Assembly: GCA_025330725.1 (NCBI GenBank)
Contig: JAIWND010000039.1
Location: 1-64,000, forward strand
Length of the DNA: 64,000 nucleotides
Source of the DNA: Chlamydoabsidia padenii
Lineage: Eukaryota > Mucoromycota > Mucoromycetes > Mucorales > Cunninghamellaceae
Direction of reading: 5' to 3'
Shown: in pieces, positions 36,401-49,318 of the stretch
Position numbering within the stretch: position 1 is the first letter of the stretch
Layout: each line of letters starts with the position of its first letter
The notes under the pieces: model-generated
What the model saw: only the letters and a program-made list of their open reading frames with translations
Told to the model about the DNA's origin: nothing
Database searches by the model: none
Position numbers and translations under genes: made by a program

Positions 36401-39400
36401 TAAAATGTGGTATTCGTCTTCGTTTGTAGTCAAACACACCTGTGCCATAATGGAGAGAAAGCCAGTATAATATTCCCATTCAATGGTTGGGTCTTCGTCG
36501 ATTTTGGATGTTGATGGATCTGCTTTAGTTATTGTCCCTGTTATGTTGTTGTTGTTGGGAGTATCACCATGCTGTAAAAATAACGAGGTAGAGACACTGT
36601 TGCGGCGTTCCATATTGGTAGAAGATCCCAATATACCATCGAGATTATTATTGCTGCTGGTGTTTAGCTCTGGATACGTGATTCGAGGTGTCATCCGCCT
36701 CCATCGTTTCCAAATTTCTTTCCAAGCTGCCAAGTTTCCAGGTGTACATATTGTCATTTGACGCAAGACCCTCCCTAATCGTTTTTGATGAGATTTCCTT
36801 CCACCCGTTACAATATCCAAACGAGAGACTAATTCCATATAGGCACCATTATTTTCATACATAGTACAGCGCAGTAGTTGTATTTCTCCCATATTGTCCA
36901 AAGTTTGATATTCTTCACATAGTATCCGAATGCAATCTGTCACCCTTGCATATATAAAATCGTCCGTGGAACATAAAAGAACCAAAAGGGTTGTTTCAAG
37001 AGCAGAAGAGGTCTGGTACCATAGTTTTATAATTGTCTCGTTTGAGGCTGCAATCTAAGGTACATAAAAAAAAAAATGTTAAAGGCATGATCTGCAAATA
37101 CTCTTCTTATTTTTTTCTTTCTCTACCTTCCGTGACTTTAATATAGTCATATTGACTTCCAGTAACTGTTTGAGGAGATTGACCAGTCGTTTCAATCCTA
37201 ATCCTTTTCCATGACGATGATTTAGAATATAGTCGGAAACCAATAGTAGCACTTGAGAGCCGACTTGCCAGTAAGTCACCAAAAAACGTTCAGATTTATC
37301 CCAGTTGAGAATCATATCAGGTTGGTGGAGAGCATACAAGCAGGAAGAAGCAACATCGGCCAGTATGGGTGACGGATCATTCAGATAAGTGGTAATGGTG
37401 ATGATTACTTTGGCCACCTCGTTGGGATCATTGGCGCATTCGGTACAAGATAGGATATATGTAGGTCGCGTCCGGATAATAAGCAAGATGTCGAGAATCA
37501 TATCAACCGGATCTACAGCCATAGCGTCATCGCGTTTGTTGTTCATTGTGCCGCCCAAAGGTATCGAATAGCCAAATGCTGATTTTGAGCGAATGGCATT
37601 TATGTTGTTATGACTAGTGCCAGTATTTCCTGGGTTGTTGAGCTGATCCTGGTGCATAGACGTCAGTTGGAAGAATGTCCGCTTGGTGTAATTGCCCATG
37701 ATTTTGTATTCTTTGAGAGACTTGAATATTGCGTGAGGGAGTTCAGATTCCACCAATACACCCACCTTAAGTCTAATTGCTTTCCCCGCCAGAGATTGCT
37801 CCACAATGGAGTGAAGTTGTTCCATACTGTCGACAAAGTATTCCAGAGATAGTTGCAAAAGGGCAAAGTCGGCATCACGTATTAGCATCTTGCGATCAAG
37901 GATAACACCAGCATTCAGCATATCAGCACCATGTACATAGGATTTGGTGGGGTTAAAGATCCAAGTTTTCAAATCATCCATTACATAAAGCACCATATTC
38001 CATAGAGCCGAGCCAGCATCCTTGGGTAATTTATGAGCAGCCAAACAGATATCAGTATAACAAATGACAGCCACTTCCGCCATATGGTCACCTTTGATCG
38101 CCATCTTTAATGCGTTCAGGAATTGACTCTATTAAAGACAAAGTAAGGCTTGAGTACAATCAATGACAATTTCTATTTCAATACTTACTTTCTTGGAGAA
38201 GTTTCCAGTATTATAGTTCAAGGTAATGTTTAAAAGTATATCAGGACACAGCATCAGCAGAATGTTTTGAAGAGGCCAAAAATAAGTCTTCTTTCTTGCT
38301 GTATCAGCCAAAGAGTTACACATGTCAAATAAGATTTCCGGACTACCTTCTAATCGTTTGTGACCAAGTTGCAAATCTTCAAATTCGATAGGAAAAGCTT
38401 CCACCCAATTCCAAATCCCCCTTCTCAAGTGCACAGCAAGATTAAGTTGAGTGTTTTTCTTAAAGGTTAAAAACCCGAGTTGTAGTTCGGTCAAGACCAT
38501 AGATAAGCGCCGGGAATTCAAACAAGAGCATTCCAATAGTCGTAGCATCAGCGTATCAGGTGTTTCTTCAGACGTGGTGGAGAGGTGTCGGACATATGAC
38601 TTGATTTTGGACAAGACCAGTGCCCAATTACTGGCACTTATATAATATATTACCCGGCACGCCTTTGTGTAAATGTTGGCCATGATGTTGGTGGAATGAA
38701 GATGAGACATGAATACGGTAAAGTTGGACCAGCCACCTTGAGTGAATTGCCGATCAGAGTAGCAGTACATTTGGTGAGTGAAGAAGGTAGCCCGTTCCCT
38801 GGATGGATCAGATGTATGGTACATGAAGCGTAGCATAATATCCAATACATGTTTTGCGAGCTGGGTATCCAAAGGTGGTGGGTCACGTAATTGATGGTTG
38901 ATTGTATTTGGATGAGTTATTGCAGTGTCGAGATATAGCCAATGTTGTTGCATGCATACTGAGAGTAGTTGGAGTAAGAAGAGGTTGGTCTGCACATACT
39001 TGAGAGGGACGATTCTATTACCAGACACTTCTTCTGGTGGTGGGGGCTAAGAAGTAATAAAAGTTAGTTACAGGAGTCAATTACTAGAGAGGTTCTCTAC
39101 TTACCAAAGATCCGTTTTCAATGCTTGTGATTATACCTTGAATAACAGTCGACAATCGGTATTTTGCAAGTTCAATCAAGGATGTTACTATAAAGTTGTC
39201 AAGTAATTCATGTTGAGAATACTGTTAAGGAGATCAAGTAAAACTGACATGATTACCTCTGAAAAACGGTTTAGTATTGCCTCTAAACAAAAACCAAAGA
39301 CAATAATTTAGGCATTATACTTACGATATGCGTAGGATAGGGTCGTGTTCCAAAGTTCCAAAGGATTGTCCACTGTGATAAGGAAGCTTGTTAAAGAATA

Positions 39401-39515
39401 GGGTTTTAGAAAGGAGAGTAAAAAAAAAAAAGTAGCATCAATTTAATTTTTGGGCACCCACCTTTGCGGCAATTTTGTTGATCAGAGTTGAAATCAACTT
39501 GGTATCAGAGCTCAT
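30420..39515 (-). CDS. Neurofibromin/Ira-type Ras GTPase-activating protein
   Basis: A 9-kb gene encoding a protein of roughly 2,600 residues, close to neurofibromin and yeast Ira1/2. These speed GTP hydrolysis by Ras and so damp cAMP/growth signalling. The probable start is MSSDTKLISTLINKIAAK (ATG 39513-39515). Long helical exons follow. The RasGAP domain is at 33681-34817: arginine-finger region DLFRKTSIATKCLTLFAKA, FLRFFCPVIVSPE and LLIAKVIQNIANNVLFGAKE. Directly after it come a Sec14/CRAL-TRIO part (GKPFLFVLDVTQFGPDNEI) and a PH-like part (EMIFGSLALTNDVYHISEI), the fixed order in neurofibromins. The 617-codon last exon region is all-helical and ends at TAG 30420-30422. All key GAP residues appear intact. 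The first exons are small and uncertain. Confidence 0.93.
35426..35453. repeat. TA dinucleotide repeat in a RasGAP intron
   Basis: About 14 TA units sit inside an intron, very near its 5' side on the minus strand. It matches similar tracts in other introns of the window. Confidence 0.8.
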
Positions 39516-39732
39516 CAAGTAACTATACGTATGTAAACTTTGGTATATAAAAAGTGAATGAAAAAAAAGTACACAATCATCACCGATAGGACTTTACGCT
39601 TGGCATGTTTGTAAGTTATAATTTCCATGCGACAAACAAACAAAAAAAAAAAGTCATATATTTCCCTCAAAGTATAAAAACCAAGTGCAATGATTGTCAC
39701 GAAACCAAAACTTGACATTATTATACATTCTG
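39516..39732. promoter_or_regulatory. Short divergent promoter, RasGAP and M13 peptidase
   Basis: Only about 215 bases separate two divergent start codons, so the promoters overlap. An in-frame hydrophobic stretch without ATG lies at its right edge (see findings). Confidence 0.55.
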
Positions 39733-42302
39733 ATGGTGTCATTGTCAGTACCCTCTTCTTCTAGTGAAGTATGTGCTACACCAAGCTGTATACAATCTGC
39801 AGTGAATATACTGGCGGATATTGATTTTAATGTTGATCCTTGCAGCGACTTTTACCAATACACATGTAAGCAATGATCACCTTTTCCCTCTCCATTTTAT
39901 TTTTTGCTCAATTCCCTTGTTCTAGGTGGAGGATGGCTCAAGAATGCCACTATTCCAGATTCCGAATCAAGTAAGCCAAAATTCATGCAAAATCGGGGTT
40001 TAAAATCCCTATTCTCTGACATTAAAAGGAAAAAAAAAAAAACTAACCTGTTATGCTGTTATAGGCGTTGGTAACTTTATGAAGCTTCGAGATGAAAACA
40101 TTCATGTCATCGAGGGGATATTAACTGGAACATATCAAGATGCCGTGACATCAATTCCATCTAATGACGAAGAAAGGGTAGCAGACCAGGCCAACTTTGA
40201 AATGATCAAACACTTTTTTGAATCTTGCATGAATGAGCAACTTGTAGATCAGCTTGGTACACAGCCTCTATCCAGTTTTCTGACTTTTATAAAGCAAGAA
40301 AAGAGTTTATTGAACATGCTGGTTCGTCTCGAGTTGAGTGGTCTTGCCAACCCCTTGATCTCAGTTGGTGTAGACCCTGACGAAAAGAATCCTAATCAAA
40401 ATGTGGTTACATTGATGCAACCATCTTTGGGTTTACCATCAAAAGAATACTTTGAGCAAGATGACTATCTGGCTGTTTATAGAATGACAATGCTAAAGTT
40501 GTCAAAACTGATACTTCCTGATTTGGATGAGGCTGCTGTGAACAGAGCTGTAGATTTTGAAACTCAACTGGCAAAAGTGTCTTTCCCTCTGTAAGTTTAT
40601 TTCATTCTTCTTATCATTTTTTAATCCATCACTATATTACACAAACAGCGAAGATTTGCAAGATCCACTAGCTGCTTACAATCCTATCACTTTTAATGTT
40701 TTACAAGAACGTTACCCTATATTGGATTGGCACCACTTTTTTGACCGATTGGCACCTGGCATCACCCCCGCGAAAATAATCCTCGTGACTCCTAATTATT
40801 TCGATCAATTGACCAATCTATGGACAGAAACGGACAAACAAGTCATTATAAACTACATTATACTATCCATTGCACGGGAAACCGCTCATCTCGTGAACAA
40901 GACAACCAACGATGTCATGCAAGATTTAAATATGAAACTCACAGGACGAACATCTGCACCACCACGACTTCGCACCTGTATTCAACGCACCAATGACGCC
41001 CTTGGTGACTTGCTCGGTCATTACTTTGTCAATCGTGTCTTTTCGGATCATGAGGCCACCTCTTTTAAGGTACAAGAACAACTGGACGCCATTCATGACC
41101 TTTATGCCAAGCGGTTGGAAACCATCGATTGGCTGGACGACACCACCCGAAAAATGGCTCTGGACAAGATTGGGAAAATGTCAATAAAGTCAATGTATAA
41201 CACCATCTCGCCCGATATTCGATCACCCACCTCTTTAAACAAGTATTATGGTGCTTTGGCGTCGATGATTCATCCGGAAACTCTATTTGAAAATCAACTG
41301 GCAGTGGCGTCTTGGCAAGCAAAGAAACGATGGGCTAATTTGAATCAAGCGGTGGATAAGAATCAATGGTTTATGGAACCTCAAATGGTCAATGCTTATT
41401 TTAGTCCAACATTCAATCAGGTACGGTAAAAAAAAACAGGAAATCATGTCTAGGGGAAACCAGACTCACTTATTCTTTTCGTTCGTGCGTTGTAGGTTGT
41501 TGTCCCGGCCGGTATCTTACAGCCTCCCTTTTTTAATATTGATTCGGATCCTTTAAGTCTTGGTGGTATTGGTGTGGTCATCGGGCATGAACTCACGGTA
41601 AATAAATATACAATTGGATTTGGTGATGAATGATAACTAACTATAATACATTTTGTTTATCATAATAGCATGGCTTTGATAACAGTGGTCGACTATACGA
41701 TGGTGATGGCTTTTTAACTCAATGGTGGTCAGATGCAACAAAGGAACAATTTAATGAGAAGGCCCAATGCTTCATTGATCAATATAATGGCTTCAGTATA
41801 GACGGCCCAGATGGTAAGAAGCACCACATCAATGGAAAGGTAAAAAAAAAAAAAAAAAAAAAAAGCTCATCACATAGATGACTGGAATACATACCAACTC
41901 GAGTATTCGTTTTTTATTAGATGACTCTGGGCGAAAATTTGGCTGATAATGGTGGTATCTCTCTAGCTTATCAAGTGCTCTCGAAAAGTCCCCAATTACG
42001 ACTACCAGGAATTGACATGTCTCCAGAAGCATTATTCTTTATCAACTTTGGTCGTGTATGGTGTGAAAAAGATCGCCCTGAACGCGCTGTTCAAAAGGTA
42101 TTTTTAAAAAAGCAATCAGTGATGATGGTGCTTTATTGATACCCTTTTTTTGCTCTTGTCTTGATAGATTCTTGGGGATGTACATTCACCTGCTCGTGTA
42201 CGTGTTAATGCAGCAGTACAGAACATGCCTGAATTCGCCAAAACGTTTAATTGCCCCGCGGGCTCTCCAATGAACCCAACAAGGAAATGCAAATTATGGT
42301 GA
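39733..42302 (+). CDS. M13-family zinc metallopeptidase (neprilysin/ECE type)
   Basis: A multi-exon gene for a neprilysin-like endopeptidase that cuts small peptides at the cell surface or in the secretory path. The N-terminal part has [11 protein letters not shown] and [14 protein letters not shown], the typical Cys-rich opening. The zinc site HExxH is [16 protein letters not shown], split by an intron at 41599; the third ligand and Asp are in [15 protein letters not shown]. The C-terminal CKLW matches the family's conserved CxxW end. Exons 1 and 2 join at 39865/39926. The ATG at 39733 is the first in frame, but it leaves almost no membrane anchor or signal peptide, which M13 members normally have. 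Length is about 660 residues, slightly short at the N-terminus. Confidence 0.92.
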
Positions 42303-42631
42303 TCCTACTTTTAGTTTTGCAATAAAATTTTTATTATAGCCATAGCCATAGTTTGAACAGATTTCTTTTGTTTTGTTATTACTTTCTACTAATCAATAAA
42401 GATAGCTTGCGATAAATCATCAAACTTGTATCGGAGTTTAATTATAACTCCGATCAATGCAAAAAACGAGACCGTGGATTGAATAGACATGTAAACAGTA
42501 ACAATTATGTTTTTTATTTATTTTTGTATTATGAGTGTATAATATGTGTGATGGAAACTAGAATACAAAGAAGGAGGGGGGTAATAATATAAAAAGAGTT
42601 AAAGTATACAATAAGATATATCTATAAAAAT
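42303..42631. other. Convergent 3' spacer
   Basis: AT-rich 3' untranslated sequence between the M13 and RhoGAP stop codons. AATAAA-like signals occur on both strands (for example near 42321 and 42397). No gene is seen. Confidence 0.5.
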
Positions 42632-44626
42632 CTAATCGGTGAATAAAAGTGGGGTATGATTAATAATGAATTCTATGGTGGCATTTTTATAGCTCATATC
42701 CAATAAATCCCTCGTCGCATCCTTGTCATGTAATAATGTAGGTCCAAATACCATGGCAAGATTCTTGGTGGTCATCAAGTTGAATTCACTATGTTTTTGT
42801 ACACTACAAGAGAGAGTTAGTGAGATGGATAACATATCCAACTGTTCTACTTACTTGTCCAGGTGAATCATGAGCAGTTTCATGGTATCATAATTGGCCT
42901 TGGGTAACTGGGAAATGAGTTCACTGAATTTGTCGATTTTGGCTTCATCATGTGGCATACCTGAAAGAGAGAGTGTAAGTAGACTACCAACCTAATAAAA
43001 GAGGAGTGTTACTTACGGACAGCATCCATAAACAGATCATAGAGTTCGAAAGTCAACAAAGGATTGGGCAGTTCACGCAAGTATTGCTTGAGTACACTGG
43101 TAACAGCACAGATATCGTTAATTTCATCTTCATCCTTCAGATCCAATAATTCACCGGTTTCAAACGCCATTTGGATAGATCGCATTTGAGCGGCACCCCC
43201 TGGTTTTCGGTAGATGCCTTCATGTTCCATACCGCGTGCTTCGACAGCTTGAATACATTGTTCCACCAGTAATGGCACATCCCGTTCTTCCAAATTGACA
43301 CGTAAAGCCAGTTGTGAGCCAAAAATGCTAACTAGAAATAAAGAGTGAGTGAATGATAGTATTAGCATGTATACGACGTAGTCTTACCTGATTTCACGAC
43401 TTCTGATTCCGTAGGACTGATCAGTGACAAATTACTTGAAGTAGCAGAGCATAAAGTGGGTAGACACGATACACATTTTCCATGACAGGCAGATCCACAT
43501 CCTTGACACCTATATTCCGTCGCACCCCAGATCTTTTCACCACACGCACTACACTTGACCGGTCGTAAAAAAGAGGTAGGAGTAAAACAATGTGAGCCAG
43601 GACTTGTTGTACCATCATAAGATTGTTTCGATCCTTTTCGTTTCATTTCCTCGAGCATATTTATCGATGACGTCGAGTTGAAATTGTAAAGACTTTGGTT
43701 TTCGTGAGCACCATAAAACGCAAGACCAGGAGGAGATGAAGAGGCATTGTAGTTGTTGTTGCCAAAGGAGGCTCCATAACTGGTGATCTTTGTAAACACG
43801 TTGGACTTGGGTTTCTTCAGTTTAAACTTTTTCGATGATCCAGTGATGCTGTTGCTAGTGTTACTATCCCGAGACGTCATCCGTTGCATCAATATACTGC
43901 TAGTTTCACTACTTTTCCGTTGCATGGAAGATGTAGTAGGTGAGCTGAAGGATTGGAATAGTTCAGTGGAAGGTGAAGGTGAAGGTGTATTGTGGATAAA
44001 AGCAGTACCGGCCATGATGGCTGCTGCTTCCCGTTCGCGTTCCGTCATTCGTCGAGAGAGATCATTGTTCATTGTGGATAGTTCGGCGTTCTTGGTGTTG
44101 AGTACCACCATTTCATGAATCACGTCGTCCCGAGTCTTGTTCAGTTTATCCGTTTCGTCTTGAAGTGCATCCCGTTCGGCCATTAATGACTTGATATGGT
44201 CTTGTAAAGCCAAGTGATATTGCTCCAAGACGGAGCTAAAGAGGTGTTACAAGATGATTAAAGTTTATTAGTTCTCTTTTTCCAGTTGGTGCTTTTTCAT
44301 TGGTTTTATTTACTTTACCCTTCAAGACCAGCTTGAAATCCCTTGGCTTGATCATCTATCTGGGTGGCCAAAGTATCACGGCGTTTTTTCAATTCGTTGC
44401 AAGACTTTTCCAATTCGACCTTGATCCCGGCCAGTCGATCCAGTTCCTTTTCAGTTAGTAGAGAAGATCCACCATCGTTCATCGTGGTTTTCCCTGTCTG
44501 TCGTATAGCGGCTAGTTGATGTCGTAACTGTAATATAGTGTATTCTTGTTGTTGTCGTGTCCCCGCCTCTTTAGAGAATTCTTCTTTTCCCTTGTTGAAT
44601 TCATCCAACGCCTTTTGACTAGCAGA

Positions 44627-44699
<73 letters not shown>

Positions 44700-46025
44700 T
44701 GAACAGTGTACTCTTGCCAGTTATCGTTTTTTTTTTTTAACCCTACCTTCAAAGCGGCAAAGTTAGCTTCAGTAACCGCCAATCGATGAGATGTTTCCTG
44801 TAACTTTTGTTTGAGTACAGCCACGTCATCAGGTATATCATTCATAGTAGAAGCATGATAATCCACAGTACCATCATTGACCATTGAAGAAAGGTTATCC
44901 AAAGAAGATTTCAGTATTTCAGAAGCCCGGTTGATTTTTGTCTTGCCAAGACTTTTACATGTATCGTTACCAATGTTGCTCAAGTTGGCGCCAAGTGACT
45001 GTGTCAAGTTGGATAAATCATTAGAGTCGTTTTCAAAAAAGGAGAGGTTGAGTGATGGAATATCAGGTAACGCCAAAGGTTGGTCAAGTGGACCAACCGC
45101 TGTATCATTTAAAGAAGAGGAGTAGGATGCACTAGTAGTTTCTGATAAGGAAGTGGAGATAGTACCTATACCCAAAGTCTGGGATGACTTCATTTTTAAA
45201 GGAGGGGAAGGGGAAGAAGAATGATGAGATGACAAAGCTGGAGAAGAGTGGGAAAGAGAAGAATTGGGTTTTGGTGGTTGATTCCCTGAGCTGGTCTTTA
45301 AAAATGTAAAAAGTTTAATTTTAGCGTCCTTCCCTTTTTTGGATTTTTCTCTAGTGTTACCATATCGCTGTCTGAATTTGGGATGCTTGGTAGTGGACGA
45401 TCTGCAAAATCAGGTACAGGTCCTGGAGGTCGACTCTTTGATGCTTTATGACAAGACGTACAATAGATACCCTACGTAATCAATAGAATGAGTATAAAAC
45501 AAAGTAAAAGATATAAATGGTTTATATTGACTGACCCTGCTTGTTTGAGTATATATAAGATCTTCAATCATTTTACTGCATGCCACACATCGAAAGCAAC
45601 CAGCGTGATAAGCATCTTTACCTGGAAGACATGAAAAAATAAGATGGGTTACTTCCTGTGTACCACTCTCCCTCTCTGAGAGACACCTTTTTACCAGTCA
45701 TGATTGCCTCTTCGCCAATTCCTCGATGACATCGTTTGCACACATAAGAGCAATCCTCACAAACAGGACGACCATCTGTTAAGAATAACAAATCTGATTG
45801 ATGATCAACAGGTTGATGACATTTGGCGCATGAGAAACTAGGTATGTAGAAATGATGATAAATGATTTTTTTGAATTGGCACCACTATTTCAACATTATA
45901 TATACATACCAATTTAAATGAAAGAGCGCTTCTCCAAATGAAACTACCGAGCCGCCATTGATTGGTTTCGAGCACCCTACACAACTAAAAGGTAGGGATT
46001 GATCAGAAGGAAGAGCTGATCTCAT
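42632..46025 (-). CDS. LIM-C1-RhoGAP protein (Rga type)
   Basis: A Rho/Cdc42 GTPase-activating protein with the layout of fungal Rga proteins, which act in polarity and cell-wall control. The start MRSALPSDQSLPFSCVGC leads into two LIM domains (CVGCSKPINGG...FSCAKC...CEDC; then CKRCHRGIGEEAI...CFRCVACSKM...CTSCH). Ser/Pro-rich sequence and a long coiled coil follow (residues within LKQKLQETSHRLAVTEANF and AERDALQDETDKLNKTRDD). Then comes a C1 zinc domain (HCFTPTSFLRPVKCSACGEK, HGKC) and the RhoGAP domain, with the arginine finger in GIYRKPGGAAQMR and the later motif TTKNLAMVFGPTLL. Stop at 42632-42634. One intron carries a 68-nt homopolymer. Confidence 0.93.
44629..44696. repeat. 68-nt poly-A (poly-T on the gene strand) at a 3' splice site
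   Basis: An unbroken run of A on the plus strand. On the coding strand of the RhoGAP gene it is poly-T directly followed by AG and the exon SASQKALDEF, so it forms the entire polypyrimidine tract of that intron. Length may be uncertain because sequencing is unreliable in such runs. Confidence 0.9.
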
Positions 46026-46348
46026 TTAAAAAAAAAATGTTAGGTTGTGGGGAACAAGTAAAAAGAAAGAAAAGGGAAAACATAAAAACATTCCCATTAA
46101 ATACCCTCATAGGGTGGGACAAGAAGCTAAAGGGGAAAGCAAGGAGTTGTAGTGACACGGTGTAGATTTCGAGTAACCACAGCAAAGCCAATGTTAAATT
46201 GTCATCTCGATACACATACAGATGATATACAAACCCTATCATACAACAACAACAACAGCATTACAGTCAAGTAAAACAAAATGGTTTTTTTTATTAAAAT
46301 AGGAGATATTTGTACGAACAATTAAGATAAAATGCTAGTCATTAAGAA
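46026..46348. other. Spacer between RhoGAP and FMP52-like genes
   Basis: Leader of the RhoGAP gene and 3' end of the following minus-strand gene. A CAA repeat lies near 46244-46257. No gene is supported. Confidence 0.5.
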
Positions 46349-47412
46349 TCAAGCCTTTTGAGTCATTTCATCCATATCCTTGTTTGTAAAAGTATACACA
46401 GTTGATCCACTTTTATCGTTTGTCGCAGGTTTAACACTTGCTGGTATGGAGGAAGGAGATGTTGCAGCCAGACGCATGGCGAGACCGACATTAGCCACGG
46501 AGATAGACCAATGAAGGTTAAGTGCATTGTTGAATTTACAAAACATGTCCACAAAGGGTTCCACCGATCGGTGTTTTTCACGAGGTTCAACCAATTCGAG
46601 TCCACCTGGACGGAAGATGGATACCTTGCTGAATCCCGTTTCTTTGAGACGTTCTTCTGTTTGGCCTTTGCTTTTCATATACGTAAACCAAGAATCCTTG
46701 TCAGCACCCTATATTAATAATAATAATTAAAAAAAGTCAGTGAGTTCATTTGTTTAAAACCCTATGTTTTATATACTTTACCTGGGATGAGCAGTATAAA
46801 AAGTGGACGCTACTCTTGGGGGATGTTTCAGAAGTCTTTGTCTCCACTGGGTTTTCTTCAGCAATGATCTGAGCAGAGTTCACAACATAATCTTGATCGA
46901 TTTTTACAAATTTTTCAGCCGATCCAGCATCTTTCTTTGTAGTTCCCAGACAGCAATAAACATCACTAGAGTAAGGAGTAAAAAAAAAAAAAGTAAGTTC
47001 AATGCAATCAACCCACTTTTCCAACTTACTTGACATTACGGAATGAGCTACGAGAAGCTTCCAAATTTTCAAAGTCGACGGTTGTTTGTACCTAGACAAA
47101 GTCAAGAAGCGTGAGTATTGCAAAAAGAGAGTCATCATAATCTTACCAATTTGTCTTGAGGAATAGTGTCATCCAATACAACTTTACGTCTACCAAGAGC
47201 AACTACCTTGGTATAGGACCCATTCTTCAACAAGTCTTTCAATAATTCTTTTCCCACAGCACCTAATCATCAATAGGAGCCAAAAAAAAAAAAAAAGTGT
47301 CAAGATGTGTAGACGATTAGGCCATACAAGAGTTAGTAATAGTTTTACCTGTAGCACCTAATATCATAGCAGTCTTCATATTTGTATTGTTGTTGTTATT
47401 TTCGTTTGACAT
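46349..47412 (-). CDS. FMP52: FMP52/TIP30-like NAD(P)-binding reductase
   Basis: A short-chain-dehydrogenase-like protein of the HTATIP2/TIP30 group; the yeast member Fmp52 sits in the mitochondrial outer membrane. The start (ATG 47410-47412) gives an Asn-rich lead and then MKTAMILGATGAVGKEL, the dinucleotide-binding Gly motif, interrupted by an intron. Further marks are KVVALGRRKVV, NDVYCCLGTTKKDAGSAE, HFLYCSSQGADKDSW, YMKSKGQTEERLKETGF and IFRPGGLELVEPRE, which fit the family closely. The C-terminus ends DMDEMTQKA. A cofactor role is likely, but the substrate is unknown. Length of about 260 residues is somewhat above the usual 230-240. Confidence 0.88.
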
Positions 47413-47756
47413 TATATCAAGGGAAGTAAGTAAAGAGTAAAGAAGAAAGAAAAAAATATATTGCGGCGAGTGCGCCATCGGGGAAAGCGCCGTCGGACAT
47501 TGAAATTTAAAAAAGGCAATCTTCGTCAGTGGCATATTATGCAAACAGTGACTTCGCAAACCCCGACATTCATCACTGAAATGGCTTTACCGTACGTAGT
47601 CTGCCAGAAATGGAAAGCCATATACGTAATAGAGATATGGTGCGTTCCTTTATATATTGCAAAAATCGGTTCCATAAAAAAAATCGTTTAGAGTACTTGT
47701 GTTAATCATTTACTAATACCACCTATATTAATACTGCAATTAAACTATACTAATCT
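47413..47756. other. Promoter side of the FMP52-like gene
   Basis: Between the start codon of the reductase and the edge of repeat copy 2. The GC-rich block GCGGCGAGTGCGCCATCGGG (about 47463-47482) stands out in AT-rich surroundings. No gene is seen. Confidence 0.4.
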
Positions 47757-48708
47757 AAACTGATTATATGGTTATAGATGTAATGACCCCGGATTGAGGT
47801 AGTAGTAGCATTGTTGTTTTTATTGATAACATCATGCAGGGTCGCAACTGAAAGAAGTTCATCCAGATAATAAGTACAGTAATAGAGAGTAGATCCTTCT
47901 TGCCCACATTTCCCGGTGTAGTGTTGGGAGAGATCGAAATACAAATGAGTTGAAGTAATTATCCACAGATGTAGAATGGCTGTTATAAGTGGATAAATAA
48001 AATAATAAGAGTTGTGCCAGTTGGATACAGTTGTAAGGGCAATAATTGGATCTTTTTACTTTATAACAAGATACAGTGGACAAGAAGATGAGGAATACAG
48101 TACCCAAGTTGAATGGTAGACAGCCTCCGTATTGCTCCACCTGCTTTTTTTATTCTCATCTGGTTGGTTCTCCCATCAATTGTCATTTGAGTGGGGACAA
48201 TGACCCGAGTATGATAACCAGACAGGGAGAATGACATATTGCCTACATTCCGTGCATTTGCAAAGGCAGTGGCTTTCCTCTTCATCAGACTTATCACTGC
48301 TCAATCTACCTGCAGCAGTACCTCGAATACATAAACATCATCTTGGACGAGATACATTGGCAGGAGCAGCATCCATAGGGGCATCCACCGGTTGTTCATG
48401 CCAAAGAGTCTTCATTAGGAGTTCTGTTGTTCATGTAGCAAGATGAAAGATGATGGAGAACAAAGTAATAGAGAGAGTAGCAAAGAATAAACAAAGTAAT
48501 ATTTCATTTAGTTTTTCTTTTATAGTCAATGAAAATATAAAAGTCATGCAACATTCAAATATCGACATGCGTATGAACTCAATGTTTTTATTCACTGACC
48601 ACATTTCTGATCCGATTCTTTATTGTTTGTGGATGAGTGTACCCCGATCATCCCTCTGAATAGTAATACTTGGTTGAAAACTCTCCATTTAAGTGAATAC
48701 GAATGATC
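47757..48708 (-). mobile_element. Dispersed repeat, copy 2 (inverted relative to copy 1)
   Basis: On the minus strand this matches the copy at 21899-22811 through several blocks in the same order: a GATCATTCG block, TTTTCAACCAAGTA, GGGTACACTCATCCACAAAC, TTTGAATGTTGCATGACTTTTA, TACATGAACAAC, GTGGATGCCCCTATGGATGCTGC and CGGAATGTAGGCAATATGTC. The coding track again starts MNNRTPNEDSL, with a shift soon after, so it is also broken. Its KCTECRQY zinc-like segment lacks the TGA found in copy 1. The middle part after ILPV differs from copy 1. The final block corresponds to the MWAR... frame. Confidence 0.7.
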
Positions 48709-49318
48709 GCACGCTTTTCCGTAGTGCGATCTGTTCTTAGTTTTCATCCTAACAAGGCAGATATAAGCGTCGGATACATTGGGAGTGATATGTAGTTGAA
48801 GCATGAAAAGGTAATTTGGCATTAGCATTTATATAATGGGATACGTACATCTACATATGGCCAGAACACTTTCCCGGAAATAAAAGGTAGGTTCCCACCC
48901 TACTTTTGATCTCTTGTTGGTCTACATATATAACATGTTCGGAGACATAAAAAGAAAGAAGGGGTCATTGACACACGATTAAAATAGCATGATTCATGCC
49001 ATAAAGTGAATCAACAGTGAGAGCAAGACGGGTTGGATTCCATATTTGGACAGCTTTCTCCATCAGATAAATGTTTGAATAAAGCGCATAATGGTAAATG
49101 CTCATTGGCTCATTTTTTTTCTCCAGTGGAAACCATCCACAATATAATTAGTTAGTGGCTTATTTTCCAAGTCAGGTGTGCGAAAAGTTTGTAATGCCGA
49201 CTTGCGTCTATTTTGCCCCATTTCCTCTTCCCTTTTCACCACATTCCATTATTATATTTGCGTTATTTATCAATAGACACATCATATCAACAAATAAACA
49301 CTTGCAACTTTATACATC
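48709..49318. other. Spacer upstream of the acyltransferase gene
   Basis: Possible continuation of the repeat up to about 48830 (a frame at 48592-48828 on minus overlaps both). Further right lies the promoter of the next gene. No other gene is supported. Confidence 0.4.

Noticed and set aside
46511..46730. Plus-strand frames over the FMP52-like gene
   Set aside because: They overlap conserved reductase motifs on the other strand and have no features of their own.
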